This document shows, one piece after another, positions 1-6,850 of a stretch of 10,822 nucleotides of DNA. The first letter of the stretch is position 1. Each line of letters starts with the position of its first letter. Position numbers and translations under genes: made by a program. The stretch lies in contig KE356579.1 in NCBI GenBank assembly GCA_000416085.1, forward strand, positions 1,170,041-1,180,862, read 5' to 3'. The DNA is from a halophilic archaeon J07HX64. GTDB lineage: Archaea > Halobacteriota > Halobacteria > Halobacteriales > Haloarculaceae. The notes below the pieces were generated by a model that made no database searches, was not told where the DNA came from, and saw nothing but the letters and a program-made list of their open reading frames with translations.

Positions 1-4
1 ACGG

Positions 5-1174
5 ATGAACCCGATAAAGGACAGCGTGCACGATTACATCACGCTCGACCCGGTTGCGGCGGATCTGCTGGACACGCCCACTGTCCAGCGACTCCGCCAC
101 ATAAAACAGCTCTCGACGGTTCGGCTGGTCTTTCCATCGGCCAATCACACGCGACTGGAGCACAGTCTGGGTGTCTATCATCTGGCGGACACGGCACTGT
201 CACATCTCGATGTCGACACCGAGCGGGCGGGGCACGTCCGGGCGGCCGCGCTGTTGCACGACGTGGGGCACGGTCCCTACGGCCACCAGACGGAACGGCT
301 CATCCAGCGACGGACCGGGATGGACCACGACGAGGTCGGGTGGCTGCTGACCGACCCCGACCGGCCGGTCTGTCGGGCGCTGGAGCGACACGGACTCGAC
401 CCGGAGCGTGTCGCCGCGTACGTCGCCGGTGAGGGGGCGCTCGGCCAGCTCGTCTCGGGTGAACTCGACGTCGACCGGATGGACTATCTGGTCCGGGATG
501 CCCACCACACCGGCGTCCCGTACGGCAGTATCGACCACGAGCGACTGGCCCGACAGCTACACATCGAGGACGGCGCGCTCGTGCTCGGCGAGGGGAACGT
601 CGCCACCGCGGAGTCGATGCTGCTCGCCCGGTCACTGATGAACGCCACCGTCTACCGTCACCACGTCTCCCGGGTCGCCGGTACGATGGTCGAGCGCGCG
701 AGCGAGGTGTATCTCGAACGGACCGACACCACCGTCGAGGAGTTCCGCCGGATGGCCGACCACGACCTGCTGGTGGCGCTCGTGGAGACGGTTCCGGAGT
801 TCGGCCGGCGCATTGAGCGCCGGAACCTCTACAAGCGCGCGGTCTGGGCCAGACTCGAGGACGTTCCCCGCGGCACGGTGGAGGTCGGTCACGAGGGCGA
901 GCGGCGGGCCGAGCGCGAGATATGCGAGCGTGCGGGTGTCGAACCACACGAGGTGCTGGTCGACGTTCCGCCGCGGCCGGCGCTAAAGGAGTCTGCCACG
1001 AACGTGGTCGTGGACGGCGTCGTCCAGCGACTCGAGGACGCCTCGGAGCTCGTCGCCAGTATCCGGGCCGCCGAGCGTGCCCGCTGGCGACTCGGCGTCT
1101 ACTGTCCCCCCGAGCACGTCGACCCCGTTTCCGAGGCCGCACGGGATCTGCTCGGCGTCCGAGACCCCACCTGA
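5..1174 (+). CDS. HD-domain phosphohydrolase, SAMHD1/dNTPase-like
   Basis: The 389-residue product is a metal-dependent HD-superfamily phosphohydrolase. The HD signature is complete: His53 in RLEHSLG, His85-Asp86 in LLHDVGHG, and Asp157 in DVDRMDYLVRD. The last motif lines up with the SAMHD1 active-site segment DVDKWDYFARD, with Arg158 in place of its nucleotide-binding Lys and with Tyr161 and Asp165 kept. His89 and His94 add to the His-rich pocket. Family members hydrolyse dNTPs to deoxynucleosides and triphosphate or act on other phosphate esters; the substrate here is unknown. The N-terminus (KDSVHDYITLD) looks like the normal family start, so ATG at 5 is accepted, although upstream sequence is missing. 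The C-terminal 100 residues are charged and not assigned. The gene is cytosolic, and the next gene is 200 bases away, so operon membership is uncertain. Confidence 0.9.
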   Translation: MNPIKDSVHDYITLDPVAADLLDTPTVQRLRHIKQLSTVRLVFPSANHTRLEHSLGVYHLADTALSHLDVDTERAGHVRAAALLHDVGHGPYGHQTERLIQRRTGMDHDEVGWLLTDPDRPVCRALERHGLDPERVAAYVAGEGALGQLVSGELDVDRMDYLVRDAHHTGVPYGSIDHERLARQLHIEDGALVLGEGNVATAESMLLARSLMNATVYRHHVSRVAGTMVERASEVYLERTDTTVEEFRRMADHDLLVALVETVPEFGRRIERRNLYKRAVWARLEDVPRGTVEVGHEGERRAEREICERAGVEPHEVLVDVPPRPALKESATNVVVDGVVQRLEDASELVASIRAAERARWRLGVYCPPEHVDPVSEAARDLLGVRDPT

Positions 1175-1361
1175 GCCGACCGCACACCTCCTGTCCGGGG
1201 TGTCGGAACATCCACTACCTGTTGGAGGACCGGCATCCTCACCGGGTCGAGATAGGAACAGCCAATTGCGAGCGCACCCACCTTCGAACGAGAACAACTG
1301 TTGTACCCATATCACACCCGGCAGCCGTCGGAACACGACCGGGAGCGCCGGAGCGTCGGTC

Positions 1362-1367
1362 GGAGGT
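1362..1367 (+). promoter_or_regulatory. Shine-Dalgarno site of the MATE gene
   Basis: GGAGGT lies seven bases before ATG 1375 and matches the 3' end of haloarchaeal 16S rRNA. It decides the start: the frame is open back to 922, but the upstream part overlaps the HD gene and has no transporter-like sequence. Confidence 0.75.
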
Positions 1368-1374
1368 CGACCTG

Positions 1375-2772
1375 ATGGCCCTCGACACCGGACGCCTGGC
1401 GTCGGTCTGGCGGCGAGTCGCGTCGCTGTCCTGGCCGGTGATGGTCGAACAGGTGACCCGGACACTGATGCGGACGACCGATATCCTCGTGACGGCGCTT
1501 TTCTCACCGCTTGCGGTCGCCGCGATCGGTCTCGCCGACCTGTACGCCAGACTGCCGCTGCGCATCGGTCTCGGACTCGGCACGGGCGCGATTGCGCTCT
1601 CCAGCCAGGACACCGGTAGCGGTGCGACGACCAACCGCGACGAGGTGGTCACACAGGCGGTTCTGCTCGGAGCACTCACCGGGATTCCGTTTGCTGTTTT
1701 CGGTGTGCTGTTCGGCGAGCAGGCCATCGCCGTGCTCGGGTTCTGGGCCGACCGCGACGAGATGAGCCAGGTGGCCGACCTCGGCGGCACCTACCTCGCT
1801 ATCATCTTCCTGACCGCACCCGCCAGACACGTCGCGCTCATCGGTGCTCGCGCACTCCAAGGGACCGGCGACACGCGCACCCCGATGTATGTCAACATCA
1901 CCTCGAACGGTCTCAACATCCTGCTCTCGCTCGTGCTCGGTCTCGGCCTGTTCGGTGCCCCGCGACTCGAGATCGTCGGTGTCGGTCTCGCAACCGCCTT
2001 CGGCAACGTGTTCACCGCGGTCGCGTTTCTGACCGCGCTCGCAACCGACTGGACACCGGCCGACCTTGTCTACCCGCGCAATCTCGTCATCGCCAAGCAG
2101 TTACTCGTCGTCTCGGCACCGAAGATCGGTGAGGGGTTTGTCGCGACGGCTGTCGAGTTCCCGTTCAACGCACTCCTGTTGTTTTTCGGTGCCGAGGTAA
2201 ACGCGGCCTACCAGATCGGCCGGCGGGTCTACCAGCAGGTCACCAGCCCGCTCTCGCGGGGTCTCAATATCGGCGCGAGCATCGTCGTCGGGCAGTCACT
2301 GGGCGAGGGTGACCCCGGTCGGGCGCGGTTCGACGGCTGGGCCACCGCCGCACTCGGCCTCCTGACTGTCGGCGCACTCGGTGTTGTGCTCGCCGTGCTG
2401 GCCGAACCGCTCGTCGAACTGTTCACCGACGACCCCGCGACGCTGCCGGTCGCCGCGGCCTTTGCGTTTACCTACGGCGTGACCGCCCCGTTCACCGCGC
2501 TGTATATTACACTCTCCGGCGCGCTCCAGGGCGGCAGCGACACGAAGACACCGCTTCTCGCCCGCACAGTCGGTCTGCTCGTGTTCTACCTCGGGTTCTC
2601 GACGCTCACGAGTGTCTATCTTGACTGGGGTGTGTTCGGCATCTACGTCGGCATCGTCCTGTACTACGCCTCGGCGTTTCTCGTGGTCGCCGCCGGGTTC
2701 CGGTACGGCGACTGGGCGACCCGCGCCACCGAGATGATGACCGAGCGCGGGAGCACCGCCGACGACGACTGA
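1375..2772 (+). CDS. MATE-family multidrug/cation antiporter
   Basis: The 465-residue membrane protein is of normal length for the MATE family, with about twelve hydrophobic segments. These proteins export cationic drugs or metabolites across the cytoplasmic membrane in exchange for H+ or Na+. The two pseudo-symmetric halves are clear: ALQGTGDTRTP (160-170) in the N-half and GALQGGSDTKTP (382-393) in the C-half are the duplicated family hallmark. Asp36 in the first membrane segment (TTDILVTAL) sits where MATE proteins carry their cation-coupling acid. The C-terminus ends in an acidic TADDD tail. The start is set by a GGAGGT site seven bases upstream. The gene is probably transcribed alone or with the HD gene, with an inverted repeat straight after its stop. 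The exported substrate cannot be told from sequence. Confidence 0.93.
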   Translation: MALDTGRLASVWRRVASLSWPVMVEQVTRTLMRTTDILVTALFSPLAVAAIGLADLYARLPLRIGLGLGTGAIALSSQDTGSGATTNRDEVVTQAVLLGALTGIPFAVFGVLFGEQAIAVLGFWADRDEMSQVADLGGTYLAIIFLTAPARHVALIGARALQGTGDTRTPMYVNITSNGLNILLSLVLGLGLFGAPRLEIVGVGLATAFGNVFTAVAFLTALATDWTPADLVYPRNLVIAKQLLVVSAPKIGEGFVATAVEFPFNALLLFFGAEVNAAYQIGRRVYQQVTSPLSRGLNIGASIVVGQSLGEGDPGRARFDGWATAALGLLTVGALGVVLAVLAEPLVELFTDDPATLPVAAAFAFTYGVTAPFTALYITLSGALQGGSDTKTPLLARTVGLLVFYLGFSTLTSVYLDWGVFGIYVGIVLYYASAFLVVAAGFRYGDWATRATEMMTERGSTADDD

Positions 2773-3111
2773 GTCTCGGGTGAGATTTGCACACGACGCA
2801 CTGACGACCCGAGAGGTGAGACCCCTGTCCCGTTTTGTCCCACTCGCAGTTCCCGCCGTGTGTATCCCCGACAGCAGGGGGGTGGTCTGCAAGAGATAAG
2901 TGGGTCGAACGCCATCAGTTGGCATAGACTGAATGTTACAATCCTATCACACAGGCCGTCGTGAGACACCGACACGGTTCACACACGGGTGGCGGGTCGA
3001 CCGGTACCCGCGTCGAGACGCTCGGGACAGGTACCATCGGCGAGCAACGTGGCGGTCGGCGCGACCAACGAGCGGCGTGTCCTCGCCGGTCTGTACACCG
3101 GGGGGTGACAG
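2773..3111. other. 339-base non-coding stretch before the methyltransferase
   Basis: I find no convincing gene here on either strand. The short frame 2933-3118 is rich in Arg and Thr and overlaps the methyltransferase start. Contents: the 8-bp inverted repeat after the MATE gene, a short CCCC/GGGG stem (2866-2869 with 2877-2880), and a 6-bp stem GCGGGT/ACCCGC (2992-2997 with 3006-3011, loop of eight). AGATAAG at 2893-2899 is the only AT-richer hexamer that could be a TATA element. If it is, the methyltransferase mRNA has a leader of nearly 200 bases. Confidence 0.5.
2774..2814 (+). terminator. Inverted repeat after the MATE stop, possible terminator
   Basis: TCTCGGGT (2774-2781) and ACCCGAGA (2807-2814) are perfect 8-bp complements with a 25-base loop, starting two bases after the stop codon. 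A TTTT run follows at 2833-2836. Archaeal termination depends mainly on T-runs, so the hairpin may instead protect the mRNA 3' end. The pairing is seen; the role is inferred. Confidence 0.4.
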
Positions 3112-4080
3112 ATGGTAGACCGGCCGCCCGACGGCTACTCGACCCAGCGGTATCTCGCCGCCAAGCGCACCGTCGACGACCGCGCGCTGAACGCACGGGT
3201 GTTCGAGGAGACCGTGGCGTTTCTGTCCGACTGTGACCCGCCGGCCCAGATTGTGGAGGTGGCCGCCGGCATCGGGACGATGTTGGAGCGACTCCTCGAG
3301 CGCGACGCCCTCCCCGGCGAGGTGGAGTACACGATGCTTGATATCGACCCGGAGAGTATCGCTGCCGCCGAGCAACGACTCCCCGAGCAGGCACGCTCGC
3401 TGGGCTACACGGTCGAAACCCACGACGGACAGCGTCTGGCGGGTGGGTTCCGGGAGTCGGCCCCCTCCTTCGAGGTCACACTGTCGCGGTCGGACCGCCG
3501 AGTCCGGGTCCGGGCCGGGACTGCCGACGCGTTCCCGTTCGCGGCGGGGACCGACCGGACGTGGGACCTCCTCATCGCGGCTGCGTTCCTCGATATCGTT
3601 CCCGGGAGCAACAGACTGGAGACCCTGTTCGAGATGGTCCCCGGGGGTGGGTACTATACCCCGATCACCTTCGACGGCGCGAGCCGGTTTGTTCCGGCTG
3701 TCGACCGGTTGTTCGACCGGCGACTGGAGCAACGCTGGCACGCCGGGATGCGCGCCGGTGACGACCCGAACGACCCGCGGGCGGGGTCGCGGCTGCCGGT
3801 CCGGGTCGCGGAGGCGGGCGGCACTGTCGAGTCGATTGGCGGGTCGAGCTGGGTGGTTCGCCCGGAGCCCGGACCGGACGGGACCGGCTACCCCGGCGAG
3901 GAGGCGTACTTCCTGTTTCACGTGCTCCAGTTCGTCGAGCAGTCGCTGATGGCCGACCCACAGCTCGACGACAACCGGGTCCGTGAGTGGGTTGCCGACC
4001 GCCGCAACCGGGTCGGCGAGGCGACCCTGCGCTACATCGCGCACAATCTCGATGCGTTCGGTCGCGTCGACGAGCCCTGA
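3112..4080 (+). CDS. Class I SAM-dependent methyltransferase, substrate unknown
   Basis: The 322-residue cytosolic protein has a Rossmann-type methyltransferase core. Motif I is IVEVAAGIGT (47-56), where the usual Asp/Glu-x-Gly-x-Gly becomes E-V-A-A-G-I-G. Motif II is YTMLDID (73-79), whose Asp77 or Asp79 should bind the SAM ribose. WDLLIAAAFLDIV (151-163) fills the motif IV position. An insert of about 50 residues (92-140) lies between motifs II and IV, and the C-terminal 120 residues look like a substrate domain. The acceptor is unknown: no DPPY/NPPY motif of base methyltransferases is present. ATG 3112 follows GGTGA (3104-3108) by three bases, slightly close, and no other upstream start keeps the frame. 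It converges with the pentapeptide gene. Confidence 0.8.
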   Translation: MVDRPPDGYSTQRYLAAKRTVDDRALNARVFEETVAFLSDCDPPAQIVEVAAGIGTMLERLLERDALPGEVEYTMLDIDPESIAAAEQRLPEQARSLGYTVETHDGQRLAGGFRESAPSFEVTLSRSDRRVRVRAGTADAFPFAAGTDRTWDLLIAAAFLDIVPGSNRLETLFEMVPGGGYYTPITFDGASRFVPAVDRLFDRRLEQRWHAGMRAGDDPNDPRAGSRLPVRVAEAGGTVESIGGSSWVVRPEPGPDGTGYPGEEAYFLFHVLQFVEQSLMADPQLDDNRVREWVADRRNRVGEATLRYIAHNLDAFGRVDEP

Positions 4081-4130
4081 GACGATACGGAGTCCGAGTG
4101 TCGATACGATCCTCAGGCCTCACGTCGACA

Positions 4131-4201
4131 CCTGTCTCGAGGTCCGGTCAGTCACGACGCTGGAGACGGGCACACAGTCTCCGAACGGTCCCCGAGACAG
4201 G
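4131..4201. repeat. Nested inverted repeats between convergent genes
   Basis: The outer arms CCTGTCTCG (4131-4139) and CGAGACAGG (4193-4201) are perfect 9-bp complements. Inside them GGAGAC (4162-4167) pairs with GTCTCC (4177-4182) over a nine-base loop. The element sits midway between the stops of two converging genes, a natural place for a two-way transcription end or a 3'-UTR structure. There is no T-run beside it. Confidence 0.45.
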
Positions 4202-4267
4202 ACAGTACAGCGAGGGGCCCGCTTGCCGAAGGGGATCTCTCACAGTAGACGAGTGACACCGCCACAG

Positions 4268-4900
4268 TCAGACCGTTCGATGGGTGTCGGCTCCCAGCCG
4301 TTCGAGGAGTTCCAGGTCGACCGCCGTGTCGTTGTACAGCAGCCCGAATATGTTACAGTTGAGTAACTTCGCCCCGCGCAGGTCGACACGGGAGATATCG
4401 GCCCCGCCGAGGTCCACCTCGTAGAGATCTGCGTCTTTTAGTGTCGTGTCCTGGAGGTCGGCGTCCCGGAGGGTCACGTCTTGAAATCCCGCGTCCTCGA
4501 GTGTCGCGCCTCGGAGGTCGGTATCCCGGAGGTCGGCGTCTCGAAGATCCGTCCCCCGGATATTAGCCTTCCGGAGAGTCCCGTCCCGGAGGGTCACACC
4601 TCGGAGGGTCATCCCGGAGAGCACCGCCCCCCGGAGGGTCGCCTCGTCGAGCGACACGTCACGGAGGTTCGCTCCCCGGAGGTCTGCACCACAGAGGTTT
4701 GCCTCTCGGAGGTTCGCCCCGCGGAGGTTCGCACCCTGGAGAACCGCGTTCTGGAGGCTCACACCCCGGAGATCAGCGTCCGGCTGGATATCGTCCTCGC
4801 TGATATCCGCGTCGTCCGGGAGTCTCATCGGGTGTAGAAGGGGTGGCTGTGGAATTGAGGGTTGCGGTTGTGTCGTACCCGGCGACTTCTCTGTAGCCAT
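4268..4900 (-). CDS. Pentapeptide-repeat protein
   Basis: The 210-residue product contains 29 consecutive pentapeptides (about 42-186) of the A(D/N)LxG type, with no break in register. The central residue is Leu in 25, Ile in three (ANIRG, ADISR, CNIFG) and Phe in one (AGFQD). This predicts a right-handed quadrilateral beta-helix of just over seven coils. The first 41 residues are Pro/Gln-rich then acidic, and the last 24 (containing VDLELLERLGA) look like a capping or dimer helix, as in MfpA/Qnr proteins that mimic DNA; such a role here is only possible. ATG 4900 is chosen because the frame further upstream runs into the divergent ferredoxin gene and has no repeat-like content. ATG 4828 (MRLPDDAD) is a fair alternative. 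No clear Shine-Dalgarno site is seen for either. Confidence 0.85.
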   Translation of the reverse strand: MATEKSPGTTQPQPSIPQPPLLHPMRLPDDADISEDDIQPDADLRGVSLQNAVLQGANLRGANLREANLCGADLRGANLRDVSLDEATLRGAVLSGMTLRGVTLRDGTLRKANIRGTDLRDADLRDTDLRGATLEDAGFQDVTLRDADLQDTTLKDADLYEVDLGGADISRVDLRGAKLLNCNIFGLLYNDTAVDLELLERLGADTHRTV

Positions 4901-5063
4901 CCTGCAGGTATCGGTTGCACACACAGTCTGTCCCCGCCGGTGGAGCGCCGTGCTCACCGTCCGACTGTCGACACCCGGAGACGAGTCGTCCACGGTGAAC
5001 ACTCCCGGCGGTCGCGCCGGATTCTGTCGCCGGACCTGGAACCGTGTGGACACAGAGTAAAGA

Positions 5064-5069
5064 GATATA
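5064..5069 (+). promoter_or_regulatory. TATA box of the ferredoxin gene
   Basis: GATATA, preceded by purine-rich GTAAAGA (a plausible BRE), is centred about 27 bases before GTG 5094. This is the spacing expected if transcription begins at the start codon, as is common in haloarchaea. No Shine-Dalgarno site is present. Confidence 0.6.
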
Positions 5070-5093
5070 CCCGTGAACGGCATACATCGAACT

Positions 5094-5381
5094 GTGCCGA
5101 CAATAGAGTACAACGATGAACAGGTCGACTGTGAGACGGGTCGCAAACTCCGGGACGTGCTTCTCGAACACGACTTGAGCCCTCACACAGGCGCGACGAA
5201 TCTCCTCAACTGTAACGGTCACGGCACGTGTGGGACCTGCGCTATCAGACTCACCGAGGGACCGGTCCGTGCCGACCAGCAGGCAACGCGACTGAAACTG
5301 GCCAGACACGACGAGATGGAGACTGTCCGTCTGGCCTGTCAGTACACAGTCACCGACGATATCGTCATCGAACAGCCCTGA
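5094..5381 (+). CDS. Small [2Fe-2S] ferredoxin
   Basis: The 95-residue protein has the [2Fe-2S] ferredoxin fold signature: Cys40-x5-Cys46-x2-Cys49-x32-Cys82, with the loop LNCNGHGTCGTCAIRL and the final Cys in RLACQY. It should be a soluble one-electron carrier; its partners are unknown. It lacks the extra acidic domain of the abundant, longer haloarchaeal ferredoxin, so it is a separate short type. A further Cys13 lies outside the cluster. The start is GTG 5094, giving MPTIEYND, which matches the first beta-strand of the fold and sits 27 bases after the TATA box. GTG 5073 would add seven residues and place the start too near that box. A 5-bp hairpin GCCCC/GGGGC (5382-5386 with 5393-5397) follows the stop. 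The gene diverges from the pentapeptide gene. Confidence 0.88.
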   Translation: MPTIEYNDEQVDCETGRKLRDVLLEHDLSPHTGATNLLNCNGHGTCGTCAIRLTEGPVRADQQATRLKLARHDEMETVRLACQYTVTDDIVIEQP

Positions 5382-5519
5382 GCCCCCACCGAGGGGCACT
5401 GGAGAGAGCCAAATCCGTCGACGCTCGGCGTAACAAGTGAAGCGACACGGACAGGTTGTGCGGGTATCCGGCGAACTCGAACAGGACGGCAACCCCCCAT
5501 GATTCTGTCATCGTGCCGC

Positions 5520-5542
5520 TTATTAGGTGCAAAACCTAGTAA
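5520..5542 (+). promoter_or_regulatory. TATA box with overlapping palindromic operator
   Basis: TTATTA (5520-5525) lies about 25 bases before ATG 5547 and is a plausible TATA element for a leaderless message. It forms the left edge of an imperfect palindrome: TTATTAGGT (5520-5528), spacer gcaaa, ACCTAGTAA (5534-5542). Eight of nine positions pair. A protein bound here would block both TATA and start site, so repression is the likely mode. The TTAGG/CCTA half-sites recall DtxR-family metal-regulator sites, but the spacing differs from the classic form, so the regulator is unknown. Confidence 0.5.
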
Positions 5543-5546
5543 TCGT

Positions 5547-5663
5547 ATGGTGAATGCTGAGGGTAGTTCCTCCAGCGAACAGAACCAAGTAGAGAACGGT
5601 AATCGGATACGAGCGGACGGAGAGACGGGAGTCTCTACGAGTCGGCGAGCGTTTCTTGGCGGC
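5547..5663 (+). pseudogene. Frame-shifted N-terminus of the solute-binding protein (Tat signal)
   Basis: ATG 5547 opens a frame encoding a hydrophilic leader and then STSRRAFLGG (codons 5634-5663), a twin-arginine motif. The frame continues to 5714 but loses all sense after the motif. The following hydrophobic stretch, the lipobox and the mature protein are in the next frame, read from about 5656. Dropping one base between 5655 and 5663 would join them as a typical Tat lipoprotein signal, for example RRAFLGASGTGAALAMAGC. The cause may be a real mutation, a sequencing error or, less likely, recoding. The promoter lies directly upstream. Confidence 0.75.
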
Positions 5664-6690
5664 CAGTGGCACCGGAGCGGCGCTCGCGATGGCCGGATGT
5701 CTCGGTGGCGGTAGTGGAACACTAACCGTGTCCACGTGGAGTGGCACAAACGTCGAGGTGTTCCGGAACACTATCAAGCCGATGTACGAGGAACAGACCG
5801 GAAACGACCTCAAGGTGGTCGGCAACTGGAACAACATCCTCGGCAAGATCAGACAGTCGGGCGGCGACCCGCCGTTTGACCTGACTGTCGGCAGTAACCG
5901 TGATCACTATCTTGGCGATCAGGACGACCTCTGGGAGCCGATCCGGTATGACAATATCCCGAACGCTGACACGGTCAAGTCGACGCTGGACAACAATCTG
6001 GAGAGCGACCGGGGTGTTCCGGTGGCCTACGGGGTCATGGGTTACGCGTACAACGCCGACGAGATGGACTTCCAGTTGAGCTCCTGGCGTGACCTCGTGA
6101 CACAGGACGTCGATATGAATCTCGCACTTCCTGGTTCGTACTTCTTCAACACGGTGATAATGGGCGCAATCGCTACCGACGAGGCGCCGATGGAACAGGA
6201 ACTGTACAGCGACAGTCAGCGGGACCTGATCTTCGAGACACTGCGGGAGATGCCAATCTCGAAGTTCTACGAGGGGGCCCAGGACCTGTGGACGTCGATG
6301 TCACAGGGTGTGACCGACGTGGGACAGTACTTTTACGCGTACAGTCGCAAACGGGACCAGACCGGTGATATGAACATCGGTATCCAGGTTCCCGACAGGA
6401 CAATGGGGTACGTGGACCACTATCAGGTTGCCCGTGGCAGCAGTAACCGCCAGTCGGCGGAGGAGTTCATCAACTTCCTGCTGCAGGAGGATGTTCAGAC
6501 GGCGTACGCCGAGGAGTTCAATCTCGGGATGGCGAGCAAAGAGGCGACCCACCCCGAGGCAACGAGGGCGGAGGTACCGATCGAGAACGCCGAACTCGAG
6601 GGCAACACCGTGTTCAAGCAGTACAGCCAGGTTGCTGAGTCGGCGAGCAATCTGAACGACCGGTTCACAGAGTTCCAGACGGAGTTCTAG
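5656..6690 (+). CDS. ABC transporter solute-binding lipoprotein, PotD-like
   Basis: This frame carries the end of a signal (ASGTGAALAMAGC, lipobox Cys15) and a mature binding protein of about 330 residues. It resembles the PotD/PotF-type periplasmic binding family: an opening beta-strand TLTVSTWSG, DPPFDLTVG around 80, and a hinge-like GVPVAYGVMGYAYN around 115-130. It should sit outside the membrane, lipid-anchored, and deliver a small solute to the permeases downstream. Without the upstream Tat segment the only in-frame start is TTG 5656, with no ribosome site and no RR motif, so as written the product may not be exported. Restoring one base makes a full gene from 5547. Substrate is not proven: polyamines are the family default, and iron, thiamine and phosphonate are alternatives. 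The ATPase follows after 160 bases. Confidence 0.82.
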   Translation: MAASGTGAALAMAGCLGGGSGTLTVSTWSGTNVEVFRNTIKPMYEEQTGNDLKVVGNWNNILGKIRQSGGDPPFDLTVGSNRDHYLGDQDDLWEPIRYDNIPNADTVKSTLDNNLESDRGVPVAYGVMGYAYNADEMDFQLSSWRDLVTQDVDMNLALPGSYFFNTVIMGAIATDEAPMEQELYSDSQRDLIFETLREMPISKFYEGAQDLWTSMSQGVTDVGQYFYAYSRKRDQTGDMNIGIQVPDRTMGYVDHYQVARGSSNRQSAEEFINFLLQEDVQTAYAEEFNLGMASKEATHPEATRAEVPIENAELEGNTVFKQYSQVAESASNLNDRFTEFQTEF

Positions 6691-6737
6691 TCCAGCAGTA
6701 CCTGATTCACCGTGACACACTCCTCAGACACAGCCAC

Positions 6738-6816
6738 GTTGTCGCGAGCAGTCCCGCGAGACAACACACAGAACGGCACGGGGAAGCCCCGACAGTCCGA
6801 GACACGTTACTCTCGG
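6738..6816 (+). repeat. Three successive stem-loops between binding-protein and ATPase genes
   Basis: Stem 1 pairs GTTGTC (6738-6743) with GACAAC (6760-6765), extended by two pairs past a mismatch. Stem 2 is CGGGG-aag-CCCCG (6779-6791). Stem 3 is CCGAGA (6797-6802) with TCTCGG (6811-6816) over an eight-base loop. They fill the 160-base spacer, where such structures could protect the binding-protein mRNA or reduce read-through into the ATPase gene. The pairing is seen; the role is inferred. Confidence 0.45.
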
Positions 6817-6836
6817 GGGGCACCACCACGGACAAC

Positions 6837-6844
6837 AGGAGGTG
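6837..6844 (+). promoter_or_regulatory. Shine-Dalgarno site of the ATPase gene
   Basis: AGGAGGTG is an eight-base match to the haloarchaeal anti-Shine-Dalgarno. It lies six bases before GTG 6851. It overlaps the other possible start, GTG 6842, and so argues for 6851. Confidence 0.8.
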
Positions 6845-6850
6845 GGTAGT

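Noticed and set aside
300..1211. 303-codon minus-strand frame
   Set aside because: Arg/Pro-rich shadow of the HD gene with no motif.
922..1374. Open frame extending the MATE protein upstream by 151 codons
   Set aside because: It overlaps the HD gene, is Arg/Thr-rich with no membrane or family sequence, and a strong GGAGGT site sits seven bases before ATG 1375.
2933..3118. 61-codon small gene upstream of the methyltransferase
   Set aside because: Arg/Thr-rich composition unlike the acidic neighbours, no ribosome site, and it overlaps the methyltransferase start.
2947..4044. 365-codon open frame on the minus strand
   Set aside because: It is antisense to the methyltransferase, with no recognisable domain; long antisense frames are common in GC-rich codon-biased DNA.
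4400..4780. Regular 15-base periodicity that could suggest a CRISPR or satellite array
   Set aside because: The period is five codons of a protein repeat; units vary in sequence and there are no spacers.
4481..4837. Plus-strand frame with periodic EVG/EVR-like repeats
   Set aside because: It is the antisense image of the 15-base periodic pentapeptide code; the minus strand gives the recognised fold.
4901..5146. 82-codon N-terminal extension of the pentapeptide protein
   Set aside because: It overlaps the divergent ferredoxin gene and its promoter, and has no repeat-like or signal sequence.
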